Source: Phoronis australis (taxonomy: Eukaryota; Phoronida; Phoronidae). From it: a stretch of DNA of 64,000 nt. The translations under genes and the position numbers were made by a program. Of the stretch, positions 12,401 to 27,400 are shown one piece after another (the first letter of the stretch is position 1; every line of letters begins with the position of its first letter). The DNA is taken from contig NMRA01000261.1 in assembly GCA_002633005.1 (NCBI GenBank), positions 372,001 through 436,000 on the forward strand, given 5' to 3'. The notes below the pieces were generated by a model. The model saw only the letters and a program-made list of their open reading frames with translations, was not told the DNA's origin and did no database searches.

Positions 12401-15400
12401 CTATTGACGAACTTAGTAGCATTTGAGGCATAAGGAAAGAAAGTCTAAACTGCAACTAGAGAAGCCACTGACAGTAGTCCAATTTGTCCCAAAATCAATG
12501 TTAACCGTGCTCTTCAACAGAATATTAAAAGAAATTTTACAGAAGTCTATCCAGTAGGAACTTGGTATAGGTAAAATTTGCCACTAGGTGCCACTACTGA
12601 AGTCAGACGTGCACAAAAATCTTTATAATAGAAAATTATTTGCCAGATTTCATAGAAAAACATGCAACACTGCTCAGAAGATGCACAGGCAAACGTAAAA
12701 ACTAAAATTGCCCCTTAAGGAGGCAATATGGCTTAGTTTGATAAGTGTCTGCTTCCTTTGCTCAAGGTGATCAGTGCAATGGGCCCATATCATATGCCCG
12801 GCCTACGCATGTTTTGTACAAGGACAGAAGTCAAAGCCGTCCAAAAGTTGTGGAAAGCCATTGTGATGTTGATAGGATAACACATGCAAAATTTCACTAC
12901 GATCCTATACAGGATTAAGATACTGCCGTTTGATACAAATAAGACAAAATCACCACAAAGGCTCAACAGTTGTCGAACCTGTCCAAAAACCAACATCTGC
13001 AGCTATGGTCTTTTCATCAGAAATACATCTGTTTTTAAAATGATCATTCTAGCAGTTTGATGCAAAGCTAAGGCAGACGCCAAAAAACATGAACTCAAAA
13101 ATAATAAAAATGGACATTAGATAGTGGTGCAGAATATGTCATCGTCTCCATGAAAGAAACATATAATTTGCCAAATGTCATGAAAAACCCACCAAAGGAA
13201 CACTGATAATACAGTGGCAAACGTAAACAAAATAAAATTGCCACTAGGGGGTCAAACCAGAAGTTGTATCTGTCCGAAACTCATCCATCGTAATCTGGGT
13301 GGACAGGTTCACAGAGACACACCTGCCAAATCTCATTATGATTCTGCATGGGGCCAGGCCTATGAGATATTGCAGCAAACCCCAGATCCCAAACAGAGAC
13401 GACGAAAATATGCACGCACATAAATAACTGTATGTGGGCACTGAGGTGATACAGGATGCACTGAATCTATCTGAAAATGGGAATGAGCTATCGCCTTCAT
13501 AGAAACGTATTTCCCAAATTTAATAAAATCCCCTTATAGAGCTTTGAAGATATTGAGGAAGATGTCAACAAATAAAATTGCCATTCGAATGTCGTCATTT
13601 AGTGTCAGCTCCATAGGAACACATAAAATGGCAAATTTCACAAAGACCCTGCAAAGGGTTTATGAGATACAGCAATAAATTTGAACACCTGGGCAGAGCT
13701 GATGGTAATATGCACCCATATGATTGTGTATTTATGAGGGTGGATACAGTAATTCAGATAATTTACAGGTGGAGTTCTGTATGATTTCAGAAGAAAACGT
13801 CTTCTGCTGCTTCAGACAATATAACTTTACAGCAAGATCTTGTAAGCCGCCAATTCACAGATAACTGCAACCGAATGACATGGGCAAGCGGACGTGAAGA
13901 TGTCCACTACAACAACTTGAAGTGGTTGTACGGTCTGTTCATAGCTGGCAGAGGTCAGTACTGCCGTCATGGGGGACATCTCCTATACATCCACTGGTCA
14001 GCAGTACTTACATTTGTTCCAAGATCAGAGGCACCTGCCACGACATGATTCCTCGCTGTTGTTTGACAACAAACAACACTGGGTACTCGCGTTGAGCTTC
14101 GCTACATGTAACATTGATAAGGACAGCCCTCGTCTGAAAGTAATCACACACAGATAGAATTAAAATATGTTTTGTTAAACATCTAACAAGAATGATGTAT
14201 TATACAAGGTATTATTATATACAGGTGACAGAATAACATTACTAATGACCTGGTTTAACCTACTGAGCAACTGTCCCATCTAAGTCAAAAGTAAAACATA
14301 GAGTTAACATCAATATATTGGCTTGAGGCACCCTGAAAGTTTCAAACTGACTTAACTCCAGTCTGAACAGAGTGTTGACGTAAACTGCGAAGTTAACTGA
14401 ACTGTTCATACCAGGTTTAGTAGCTAATGGACATCGAAGTAAACGGTAGCTGACGCTGCTGTCATCGAAGTAATCACAAGGTAGCGCTGATGCATCCCGT
14501 GCACGCTAAGATATTTTTAATGTGACAATTTGGGAGCGTTTACATGTGCTTATTGTCATAAAACTTATTTCTAATTTGATTGCCAATTATTCAAGCAAAA
14601 TGTAAGCAACTATTAGCGATGACACTGCCCTTTAATTGTAGACGATAATAGTGGCCCCTTGTGATAACTTCAATGATACCGAAGTTGACTGTTGAAATTG
14701 CACCGCAGTGTCGAAGCTCTGCTGTTAAATCCAACTGTTTACTGAGAAGTTAACTTCAATTCAGGACTGAAGTTAATTCTTCATACTGACCACAACTCCC
14801 AAAACATCGACACACTGATGTTATTCCATCAGCTGGAGTGCAACTTAAAGATTGTAGGTACGATAATTCACCATTTATTTCTCACCAAAAATGATTACCA
14901 AATGGTCACTATCCAAAGATTCATTATCTTCAGTTGTAAACAATAGAAACTTAACCAACTGTTGATTTACGATATGTACATAACAAATCATGCTGAAAAC
15001 TAAAATGCTACTTAACTCTTTGAGACAAATTTTGTTGACCACGACCGTCTTTTTGTTTTTAATGGTCTTCATCATCACTCTTTATCGATCTTCCTGGAAG
15101 TTGTCTCACAGGAGAAAAAGTAGCGGACAACGGTACTTTAGAAAATTAATCCTTAATATGCGATTTGAATATGAAGCCTGTAATATTGACTTCTTGCGCT
15201 TTTCCTCACTGACATGAGCCTGGCTCATCAGTTACATCAACTTCGGAAGCCTGAGGCAAAATCATCAAGAGGTTTATCTACTTAAAAGGCCATTAAAAAC
15301 AAACAGAATGTGGTGTTCAACAAAACTTTTCTCAAGGAAAATTGCTGGTGGGATACTCTAATCTTAATTCTTGTGGAGGAATTTGACAAAAAAGAATTTT

Positions 15401-18400
15401 ACTTGCTGGCCTTATTGTGTGCTAAATAAGTGAAAAATTACTGTTGTAATACAGTTTGTCAAATTTTTCACAAAAATTTTTTTTGAAGGAACAGCTAGTA
15501 TCATCATTCATAAATTGTTTATGAATTTAACTTTCTTATGTCAGGAACAACTAATGAATTCCTCTAGAAGATGGGGCACTCAACTCCCCAGGGACAATAG
15601 GGCTGCAATGGGACACAAATTACCCACTGATTGAATAGAGGTAGTCACTATTCATAGACTTACTAAGGTTGATCAGATTGAAACATTTTATGAATGGTTA
15701 GCCTGTGATTTGAAGAGAGCCAAAGTGAAACTGATGGGTCTTTTAGAGTCTGAATGGTGGGCTGACATTTTGTTAAACCCAAGCTTTCCGTATCATTTTG
15801 CTTCTCAATGACAAACACCTCTGTGAGTAAATTAGTTATCAGCTTCAACGCATTTCAATGGCAAAAATAGCTGTTGTTTACTAGTAAATTAATAGAGAGA
15901 CAGAGAAGGTTGGGTAGATTTTCTTGTTGTATTGATGCATGTGTTGCCTATTTTGTACGTTTTTGGAGATTGTGATTAATTTAAGCCCCAGTTGTGGCTA
16001 AGTAACAAATATGATCTTGTGGTCTAGCTTCAGCTTACCTGAAATATTTACTGTCATTGATAATATGAACAGTGGGTATAGAAAATAAAAATTTTAGTTT
16101 TATCATCCAAGTCTTTTTAATTCAGTTTTGTAGGAAGTTGTGGGGCTAGTGAATATTTTGATTGCTGTTCAGTACCTCTTAACTTTTTTGTCATGACATG
16201 TTGAACTTTGACTAGTTATGCGTGGTGATATACTCAATGTGGGGTGTGGCTCGAATTCCTGACGATGTAGACCTTTTGCAAACAAACGAGTGCCCGGGGC
16301 GGATTAAAAAAAAAAAGGGATCACCACTGTGAATTGCGCGTTTGCATTTCTTTAGTGGACTTTTGTCTCATTTTCTCGGAATTTTTGTCTCTCGGGGACG
16401 GACCTTTTTGACCACTTCGCCAAATTGGAGCTCGTTTGAGCCCCCTGGGTGCGCGCGTGGGAGAGTGAGATCGAGTTTACCCTATGCTGGCATGTCAAAG
16501 AAATAATGGAATGTTCTAAAATTATATTACGATTTTGTGGTAGTGATGAATTGCTTTCTTTTTCTTACATGTGTAACACCCACTACACCAAGCAAATGTT
16601 CGCATTGCTAGTATCCTGGTGCATTGAATAGAGAACACTGGCATGCAAAATGCAGTGTTGGGTGGAGGTGAAACCAGCAGTGAGCTGGGAGCAACATGTT
16701 TGTCAATGGTCAGGGGAGCAACCAAAATTTGTGACGATGGGAGGGGCTCAACACCCATGTGACATACCCCATTGGTTTACCTGTTTAGCACTCCTCCCAT
16801 GTAACCTCCCTGGGAGGGGGTCAACACCCATTTGGCGCCCACCTGGTTTATGCCTTGTACCCCCTTAGCTGTCACCTGGGAGAATTACCCTCTGAACCTT
16901 CAGGAGCAATCATTCAAATTTTGCAGTCCGTGGAGGTATGAACTGTTATAAGGAAAGACAATTTGCCTTGTTAAGAACTCAAACATGAAACACTGAAAAC
17001 TGTGATAGATTTTGAAGGGAGCTTCAAGAGAATAAAAACAAATACACTTTAATATTGATTAAAATACACATTTTCTTTCTCATTCGATTATAAGTGGATG
17101 TTAGTTTACGTATTCTATCCATTTTCAATAACACAGTAATTTTATTGCACGTTGAACGTCATTAAAGTATGAATTCATCAGTGTTTACATTGTTCGGACT
17201 GCGCTCCTAAGTAAGTGTTGATTATTCACCGCTTAGAGCGCTAGTGTTTCGATCGGTAACCATTGCGGCGAATGGTAAAATGGCGGAGTGAACTCTCCTA
17301 TACTCGTACACTCCTTGGTTATAGTATGCAGTAGTTGTGTTTACATTTCAGCTTCCCATTTGATTTACAGTTAAGCTGTCTGCGACTGAGCATTCGTTAT
17401 TTCAACTGTTGCATTTTTCTATTAAATTTTGAAATTTAATCATAAGTTAGCGTATGTCGACCACAACAGTATACTTTTAGTCAAAATCAACTCATATTTA
17501 CAAAAGATACGCCCACTTATACGTAATAGTTCCATTGAAGAACAGCACTGTCTGTGGCCTGGCACATATGGTTGGTCAGTCACCGTGGTACAGATGGTCA
17601 GTCAGTCACCCTGAATCAAGTTAGCACTGAGTTGTGTAAATAAACTGAGCACTAGTTCTTATCCATTTCAAAACAAAATATCAACATCAGTCAAAATATT
17701 ATTTCACAGAATGTTTCTAATGAATCATAAATCCACAGATGTTCTGGCATATTTTTCCAAAACCTACAACACTTTCTAGCTGGCTATTCTTGCCTGATTT
17801 TTATATTTGACAAAAAATGTTTTAATTGGTGTGAAAAAGTTTAGCACTTGATGCAGTAAATAGTATTCTGTGGTTCATTGGCATAGACAGAACTATTAAA
17901 AAAGTTGCGGCCCAAAAACTTTCTGTAGTGTTTCATGTAGGCCCGGGCCATAGGCAACGCTTCACAGCTGCTAACTGGTGACTGATAATCATTGAGTTGA
18001 TAATATATGTCATTATTTTTGCAGACATGTTTCTACAAAAAACAATGACTCAACATTCTGCAATACAAATCAGTTCGCCTCTCGATCAGGCTCCACTCAG
18101 AAGGCTAGGCCACTTCCTGGTTCATGAACTCAGTTTGTGAATTCTCATGACCTTTACTAGGAGCGCCAGCATGCGTGACATCATCCATACAAAAGAGTCT
18201 TGGTCAACATTCATCATTCTACTGCTGGCTTATGTGTTGGGGTAACAAATCTCCAAATGTTAGCCTAACATGATAGATTAACCTACAAGTCACAAGGGCA
18301 CAGCTTGAGGCAAAGCATGGTGTTATCTAATACAGACCTACACAATTCCCCACTTGACTACAAGGATGAAGGAACACTAAGTTAGTGATAAGAATTCATA

Positions 18401-21400
18401 TACCTTTAAACATTTGGAATACAATGCTGCTTGTAGAGAAGCCCCTGGGGAACACAGCTTTACGATCATTGACAGTGATACCAATTGTTATCGCTTGAAA
18501 CCATATGAAGCCATTCACATTCGGTCTTCAGAAGCGCCCTAACTCAATGCACAAGTTTCTCATGAGCCATTGACACTGTTACACTCAATTGTATGCAATC
18601 CTGTTCTGGTATTTTTGGGTGTTTTGGAATTTTCTGTGCATTTTCTGCAGCCATCCTGGCATCCATTTTCAGAATGGTGGATGTTTTACCACCGAAACAT
18701 GACACTACATTTTAGAAAAGTTGTTGTACTTAAACTCAGATAGATTGTTTTATATATCTGAGATTCAAACTTTAGTACAGACTAAATTTTCAATGGTTTG
18801 CAGCTGTGTGTCATCAGGTTTATCTCCCAAATCTCATTAAAATTATGTAAAGGGTTCAGTAAATAAAGCAGCAGGCCCTAGACACTCAGACAGAGCACAC
18901 ATTGTTAGGTATACATGCCAGAAAGAAAATGAAATTTCATACAGCACTTCACTTGATGTGCTTCAACAGTGGCTTAAGGTCACTAAATTTGACTGTCATC
19001 TGAAGATACCCTATCTAAACCCCATTGCAAAACAAGAACAAAATGTATAGCTTTAGCTACTTAAGATACAGTGCAAAAAATCTGAGTACACTCTATAAAT
19101 TTCAATATTATCAAATTGAACAGTGCCATTTTGAAAACTATTATTAGCCAAAGTCTTTGCTTTTGCCAGTATCTCGGCCATTCTACCTAGAATATGCCAA
19201 TGGCACCTTAATATTAGCAAAGCGGCAAAGTGTGATCCTAGACTCGCATAGCTTTTCCTTCTTCAGATAGTGTGCCAACACCATCTTCCCATTGAAGGCA
19301 TCTGTTGATGTGCCTTGGTGCAAAATATGAACAAAATCTATGAAGCTCACTCCTTGAGATCAACATTTTCCCAAGTCAACATTTTATGTTTTTGCTGTGA
19401 CTTTGAAAATGAGATCAAGGCCACGACCTACATGCCAAAGGAAGAGCATGACAATAACCAGGGCTTGGAATTTTCCGCGGAAACGCGGATTTCCGCTTTT
19501 TTCAAATGTGCTTTCCGCTTTTTTCAAATGTGCTTTCCGCTTTTTTTATATTATTTCCGCGGAAAAAAATCGGATTTGATATAAAATTTCCGCGGCAAAT
19601 TCCTTTCTTACCGCGGCATTGCAGACGACGTTCACCTCGAAAAGCGGAAGTTGCTCTTTATGTTTCGGAGGAACGTAAATTGTCAACACTGCCGGGGCAT
19701 CTGAGACAGCATGGTGGGATTTTCAATGGCGTCTCGTGTTATTGTAAAGCGCGGCGACAAATACTACCGTTCTGCAGCCAAAAGTGTGTGGGTTGGGAGT
19801 GGACAGGCGACCTAAAAAAGGACGCAGATGCATGCTATTGATGGTGGTAACATTTTTTTTTTTTTTAGTCCTCCCGATTTTTGTGGGGAAAAGGTTCACA
19901 TTGATCATTTCAAGGCTGGTTATCGGGCATGATTTGGGCCGTAAAAGTTTCTGCGTTTTTTGTCATTGGCCATTCCAAGCCCTGAATAACGGACTCTGCG
20001 CGTGCGTATTACTGAAATTATTATGGAAAGTTACTGACAGCAACCCATTTACCAATATGAAAAGGAATTCTTTAAAATTGTAGGAGAAATTACACATTAA
20101 TTTTTTGATGACCTTTCCACTAATTGACCTCTTCCGGTGCATTATGAGCCCCGATGAGGGAGCAATTGTTAACTCGATTAAAAGTTTGGTTAATGCTAAT
20201 AATCACAGATGTTTTACTTTAAGCATTTCAGAATACAAGATAAATGAAGTGGTCAAACTTTCAGAAGAAAAATGCACCTAATGACCCCATGGGTGCACCA
20301 AATGACCTCAAAATTTAGAATTCAAACTCAATCGCACTTAGTAAACAGATACCTAATTCTAAAGTCTCTAGCTCAAAATTCTAGTTTGCACTCAATGACC
20401 TTTGACCTATTTTTTCTGATTGGTTAAGCCTATTGCGAAGTAAAATAAGGTATTCACGTGGCATGTTGACTTACACCAGTGTGCTGAAATTGAAAAGAAT
20501 TCCTTGAAAAATGTAAGAGATATAACATTTTGAACGTTACATGACCTTTGCGCTAATTGACCTTATCCGGTGCATTTTAAGCATCTTTAGGAGGATGATT
20601 GCAAAGCCAATGGAAAATGTGTTTAATGCTGAGAATCACAGTTGTCTAATGTTCGACACATCAGAATACTTGCTGATTGAAAAGGTCAAATTTTCAGAAG
20701 AAAAATGCACCTAATGACCCCATGTTTGCACTGAATGACCTGAAACTTTGGATTCCGATTTGATTTACCTGTGGCAGTCAGACTTGTGAATTTGAAGTAT
20801 CTAGGTCAAAATTTTAGTTTGCACCTAATGACCTTTGACCTATTTCACCTGATTGGATGACCCGATTACTTAGAAAAGTAATTTTTTAAATTGTCATGTT
20901 GACATATACCTGTGCATCGAATTTGAAAAAGATAGTTTTTAAAACTGAAGGAGGAGTAGCATCATTTTGAAAATTATATGACCTTTGCACCAAGCGACCT
21001 CTTCCGGTGCAATATGGAATATGATTATATAACCAATCAAAATTTATATACTGTCAAAAGTCATATGCTGAATTTAAAGACCGTACCTGCACCCAATTTG
21101 GAGTTATTAAGCATCAAAGTTGGTCGGAAGAAGAATAAGAATAAGAAGAATAAGTATAAGAATAAAATTGAAGGAAACCCAGGAACAACAGTACTCTGCG
21201 CTTACACGCGCAGAGTAAAAACCCCACTCCATTTACATTTTATGCAAACAAAATTTTCTCAACTCAACACTTGATGCTTTTGCTGTGACTTTGAAAATAA
21301 GATCAAGGCTACAACCTTTGCAAAAAGATGAACAAAATCTAAAGCTTCCTCATTTCCTTTCCATTCGACCATCTGGTCGGTCATGAATACTAAACACTCA

Positions 21401-24400
21401 ACTGTGCACTAACGAACTGAGGGGGACAAAAACGAAAACTTCAACTGAAATTTTACTGCCAGTAGTTTGGAACAAGATGTTATTTCAGGCCACATGAAGT
21501 TTTCAATAATTTAATGCTAAAAACACCTCCATAATGGACCTACACAAACTCTAAAAATGTAAAGAACTTTACCCAGTAAAGGACAAAAAAGTTAAGTTTG
21601 GCAATATTAAAATAACCCGTGAGACCAATATCTAGGCAGTAGTCAGATGTAACATGTCAACATTTTGATAACCAGTTTTCTCCACTGAATAATGGGCATC
21701 AACTGGTTCTCAAAATGTGAGCAAGTTGTTCCAAATATATTGCCCATAATATCTGTGTTACCGCCAAAACTCCTTTATAATATTCCAAGCACAATAACAG
21801 CAGATATTTCAGCAAAAATTGATTTCATGGCAGTGACTATTACATAACTCTAAATGAACAGTTGATGGTGAAATGAATAAATGAGAATGTGAAGTCACAA
21901 ACTTTCAACTGAAACAATGGAATTAAAGGTGCATTTGCATGCTCCTAACTATGTAAATGTATAGCAGTAACTAAACGATAATACTATTTAAAATCATGTA
22001 CGCTAAACAAAGTGCAGTTGTATTCATTAACATTGAAAACAAAAAATTCTACAAATACGTGACCTTTGCACGAATGACGTACCTTGAGGGCTCACATAGC
22101 CCGCATCATGCAGCACGTGTTATTCCCCAACACCACGTCACGATACTTAATGGACACGGTTGAGTGACTAACGGCGCATAATTTTCGACACAAAACTCGT
22201 TCTTAAAACCTGCCTTAGCAATTTTCAACATACTTCATATTCACATCGTCGCTATATGTTGTATTTCCAACCAATTTGACCAAGCAATTATAGAGATAAG
22301 GAATTAGCGTTAAGGTTCCACTTTAAGGCTGCATTTCACCAATGTTGAATTCTTAACCAAAGGGCCAACCCCTATAAACTCCTTTTCTTCAGAAAGTGGT
22401 GGTTTTGACGTTCCTGTTAGTAACAAAAACACAAGAGCAATGTGAAGCGTTGAAATGCGCCCACGAATGCATCGCAAATGGTGTGCTTTTAGGGTTATTT
22501 ATTTGTATCATAAAATGGAGACTAGATGGCACAAAAACATACAATCCATCCAAAAACAGGAACATGCCATATTTCTTAAAAATCTATCGAATGGTTTAGG
22601 AGATACAGCCATAGGCACAAAAAAAAACTGCCACTAGGAGGCGCCACAGCAATAAAATTCGTCGGAAAATCATCACCAATCGTCCTCTTCATAGTAAGAA
22701 CATACATGACAATTTTCACAATCATCCTTTGAGCGGTTTGGTTTACAGAGGGGTGGACGCAAAAAACAGACTCAAGAACAGTAAAAACAGCCACTAGGTG
22801 GTGCAAACTAAGTCGAATCCATCCGAAAACAGGAGGATAGCGTCATCTCACTAATAGGTGTCTACATACCAAATTTCATGAAAATCCATTAAGGACTTTT
22901 GAAGACACAAAGGTAAGCGTAAAAAAATAAAATTGCCAGGAGGGGGCACACCGGTAGTTGGATCCGTCTGAAAGTTCGCTCATGCCGTCCCATTCACGAA
23001 TGAAACATATGTGCAAAATTTCATGAACATATGTCAAAGGGTTTTGGAGATAGAGCAGCGGACGCCGGACGTACGCCGGACAAAGATGATGGCATAATGC
23101 GTCCACATATAAATATGTGGCCGCATAAAAATCTTATCATCACAGTAAAGAATATTTTGAGACTGATTTTATGAGAATAAAAGGCATTAAACTTAATGTG
23201 TTTACATTTTTAGCAAGCTGAACTTGACATGCAAACTGCGTTATGAAGAGTAACCTGACTAACAAATCTCTACATTAAGCAAAACATCTACAGAACATAG
23301 AATTAAATTCAACATTTATTTTCTGAAAGTAGACAGCATGAGAATTAAATTTCATACTTCAAAACAATCCGCGATTGATGAGGTTACCACGTGCAGTTTT
23401 CATGCTGACTGTGAACAATTTATCCACTTTATTCACGGACAAGGTAAGTTACAAAAAAGTTTAAACTGGGTTTTAATTATTAGTAATTGTGATGTTTCGA
23501 CTAGTAAGTAGTTTTATTATTAATAATATTTGAAATGCATGAGAATTCAACCATGTCAAACATCTGTGAGGTTCAATACTTATTCAACTCTAATAGATAT
23601 CAGATGATATTTGCAGCACACCACAGTGATATGGGAATACCAGGCACTCAATGATTTACTAACACAGTTTTATGCTTCTGGATACCCAGAGCTATCATTT
23701 GATGTAAGACAAGTCCATTTACTAAATGTTTGTTAAAATTTCTGGTGTTTATCCATTATCATTCATTTGAGAAGTCTGTTCTTATGTGGAACCAACAAAT
23801 ATATTAGCATTGCACCCAGGGAAATTAAAGACGAAATTTTTGTTTGGACTAACCCCTAGGCACCTATCAAATTTCGATAAGGGAGGACTTCAAATGCTCA
23901 CATGAATAAGAAAACAATAGCAAGCAGAAAAAATACACTCTAAGTTCATGATGATCTTTACAATCTGATCAGAAGACTAAGCACTGAGTACAAGAAAATG
24001 TGAAAGGACCTTTAGTTCATGAACATGTTTCACTGGTTTTTACTTAAGACAGTACACTCACACTCCCAGTTATATGACACTATCTGCAATGGGTGCGACA
24101 TCAGAGCGAGTAAACTTGTGAGCTCACAACACCAAACTTTTTAATGAGGAAATGAATGACCTTGGGTGAGAATCTGGCTCAGCGCAGCATCAAGAACAAC
24201 CCACAAAATGATCCTATAGAGAACTGCACAACAATGGGTGAACACCCCAAGTTTAGATCACAAAAAATAACAGCGGCAGTCTTGCAACAGACGTCAAATC
24301 AATTCCTGAATTCTACCGTGGGGCTTAAAGACCTGGAGTTATGCGGAGTTGCGGCATGATCACCTTGACCATTGGAGACTTAGTGGTCAGTTAATTAATT

Positions 24401-27400
24401 TCGGCCATGGTCACCCTCATAGATAGTGGTATCACACTGAGCAAGGGAGAACAATAAAACCAAAATACATAAACAATTCATTCAAAGGCCTTGTTTATGC
24501 GAAATGATGTACATAGATGACCTGGCAAACATTACGAGCATTGAGCCTCAAAAAATCACTAACAGTGATGAGGAAATGCTAACATAAAAAATAGAAATGA
24601 ATTGAACTTTTTGGAAAAGCATACCGAAAAATTCATCACACAAACCATAACTATATTACGTACTAATTAAGCAATGACAGCTCTTATGCTCAACTGTTTT
24701 ATATGTTATGAAAGAAGAAAACGATCCTATCCAAAAGGTCATCTGCCCAGTGGCAGATCTTCATGTTTTGGTCAAAGCTTGGGACTGGCCCCCATAACCA
24801 AGAAAAACTGGGTGGCCCTCCGGTTCTTCCTCTCATCACCTGTTACCCCATCACCTCCTGGTCTAATTCATTTTTACGGTGGAACATGGGTTTATGACCG
24901 CAGTAATACCTCTTGCAGATTACAATTCATCTCAATGTAACCATAAAGGGCATAAATGCTCCGCTGCTTCTAACGTCAAAATAAAGAATGAAGTGATGAA
25001 ACAGCTCAACAGTATTCGAAATAAGGTAATATCTACCACTTACAGACAAAAACCATTGTCAACAAGAGCTGAGTGCTGGGGAGTTGACATGCGCACACGG
25101 TGCAATACATACACTATGTTTCTAAGGGCCACTATGACGTGTTGTAGTAGTCGAATCTGCCCGAAAACCAAATGGTGCCGGCGCATTATAATCATATACT
25201 GATGAGTAAAGTTTCATTGAAATCTGTCATCAATCAGCTCCCAAGATATAATTGGGAAGCGCTGAGGTCCCAAACAACACAATAAAAACTCCTTGTCACA
25301 ATGCTCTACTAGACAAATCCTTCCCGAAAACGAAGTGCCCAGTGCATTGACTTCACATGTATCTGTGGTATCAAGTTTTGTTGACATTGTAAATCGTGCT
25401 TTTTCATCAAACAACACCTGAAAAGCCCTTGTGGATAACAAAATGGGCACTAGAAGGTGCTATGGAAGTAGAATCTGCCCGAAAATTCAATGGTGCCGGC
25501 GCATATTGATATCACACACCTTTCTTTCAAGTTTCATTAAAATACGTCAATCAATTATCTTGGAATCATCCAGAGAGGCCCTACACAAAATGGCAACTAG
25601 GAGGCACTGCATTAGTCTTTATCCTGCCGAAAATAAAATGGTGCCGTCACAATCTCATAGAGTACCTTCGTGTCAAGTTTCAATGTAATCAGCCCATTGG
25701 ATCTCCAGATATCAACTGGAAACACTCTTCTCCACAAAATAATATTTGCAAAGCACCTCAAGAACAAAATGGCCACTAAGAGGTGCTACAGTGATTGAAT
25801 CCACCCGAAAATTCAATTGTGATGGCGCATTGATATCACACCCATTTGTGTCAAGTTTCATTGAAAAATGTCAATCTGCTCTCTAGATATCATCTAGAAA
25901 CGGACTTTACCTAAAAAGACAGAAAAAGCCACGCCCCCAGGGAGCAGGGCAGATTGAAAAGTCGCTTGAGTGGTGCGGTGTTTCATGCAGCGTACGTCCT
26001 GGGCATCCATTTGGACGCCCTAGCACTAATGTGGACACTCTGGCAAGGACGCCCAATGTATCATTTGGACGCCCTGTCAATCAGAATTTCTCCAGTTTGG
26101 ACACCCACATTGTAAAAAAACTAAGACTCCCAGTTAATCAAAGAGAGAAGCTGGCCCCTTCAACTCAGAAAGAAATATACAATGTATTTGAAATGTTGCA
26201 ATGTTCAAACTATTTTCAAAGTATTTGGTAGACCTGTCAATCATTAGCAGGTGTTTGGTTGCCAGAGTGTCTGCTTTCAGTAGACACATGTGCCACTGCA
26301 ATTCTGTACTTTATATAGGGACACGGACCTTGCTCAACTCCAAACTGGTGTTTCAGAGCTGTAGTTTCATCTACTTCATCTTTTTTTGAAAACACCAAAA
26401 GCGAAATAAATGTCATAATTTTAATAATATGATGTGTCGCAAGAATATTCCCATTTAAAATGTTTGAGTTTTCGCCCGTTTCATGCTTTTGTATGTGCGT
26501 CTAAAATGGAGCAGCAGTGACACCTGTTGCCAAAATATAAACCACACATCATCTGTGCATTTTTCTTTTGTTGGTAACTGCAGCTTTGATGACTCATTGT
26601 ACAGAATATAAAGCTAGTGAAGTNAAAATAATATTTGCAAAGCACCTCAAGAACAAAATGGCCACTAGGAGGTGCTACAGTGATTGAATCCAGCCGAAAA
26701 TTCAATTGTGATGGCGCATTGATATCACACCCCTTTGTGTCAAGTTTCATTGAAAAATGTCAATCTGCTCTCTAGATATCATCTAGAAACGGACTTTACC
26801 TAAAAAGACAGAAAAAGCCATGCCCCCAGGGAGCAGGGCAGATTGAAAAGTCGCTTGAACCGTTGAAGTGGTGCCCAACACCTTGTGCCAAACTTCATCA
26901 CAATCTGAACAGGGATTTTTGAGATATCGAGCGGATTCCTGGATAACCAAACAACCGAACAAAGCAACGATATGCAACCACACCTACACGGTATATACTT
27001 AGGCGCATAAAAATGCCCCTTTTTGACTTTTCAAGGTGTTCTACTATTGAGAACGACCACAGTTTTTCAAAGCCTTTGTCTGTTGGTAGCTGTGGTAGAA
27101 AACTTAAACAAAAATTGGAAAAGCCTTTAATTTGGAGCTGCATTGAAAAAATGACCAAATAATAGTTCACAAGTTGGCCACATTGTGCATTAAATTAGTG
27201 ACATTTTACCGAATATACTGCCATTTTACAGGCAATTACTAAAATTTTCAAAGAGCACTGCCATAGACACAACTCACAGCATTACATTATAACTTCACAA
27301 ACCAACGAATAATTTGTGGTGCTAACTTGCCAAAATATATAGCTGCTTGTCATTAAAATATTATTATCTCTACATTTATTTTTTAGTATTTCTTCTCAAA

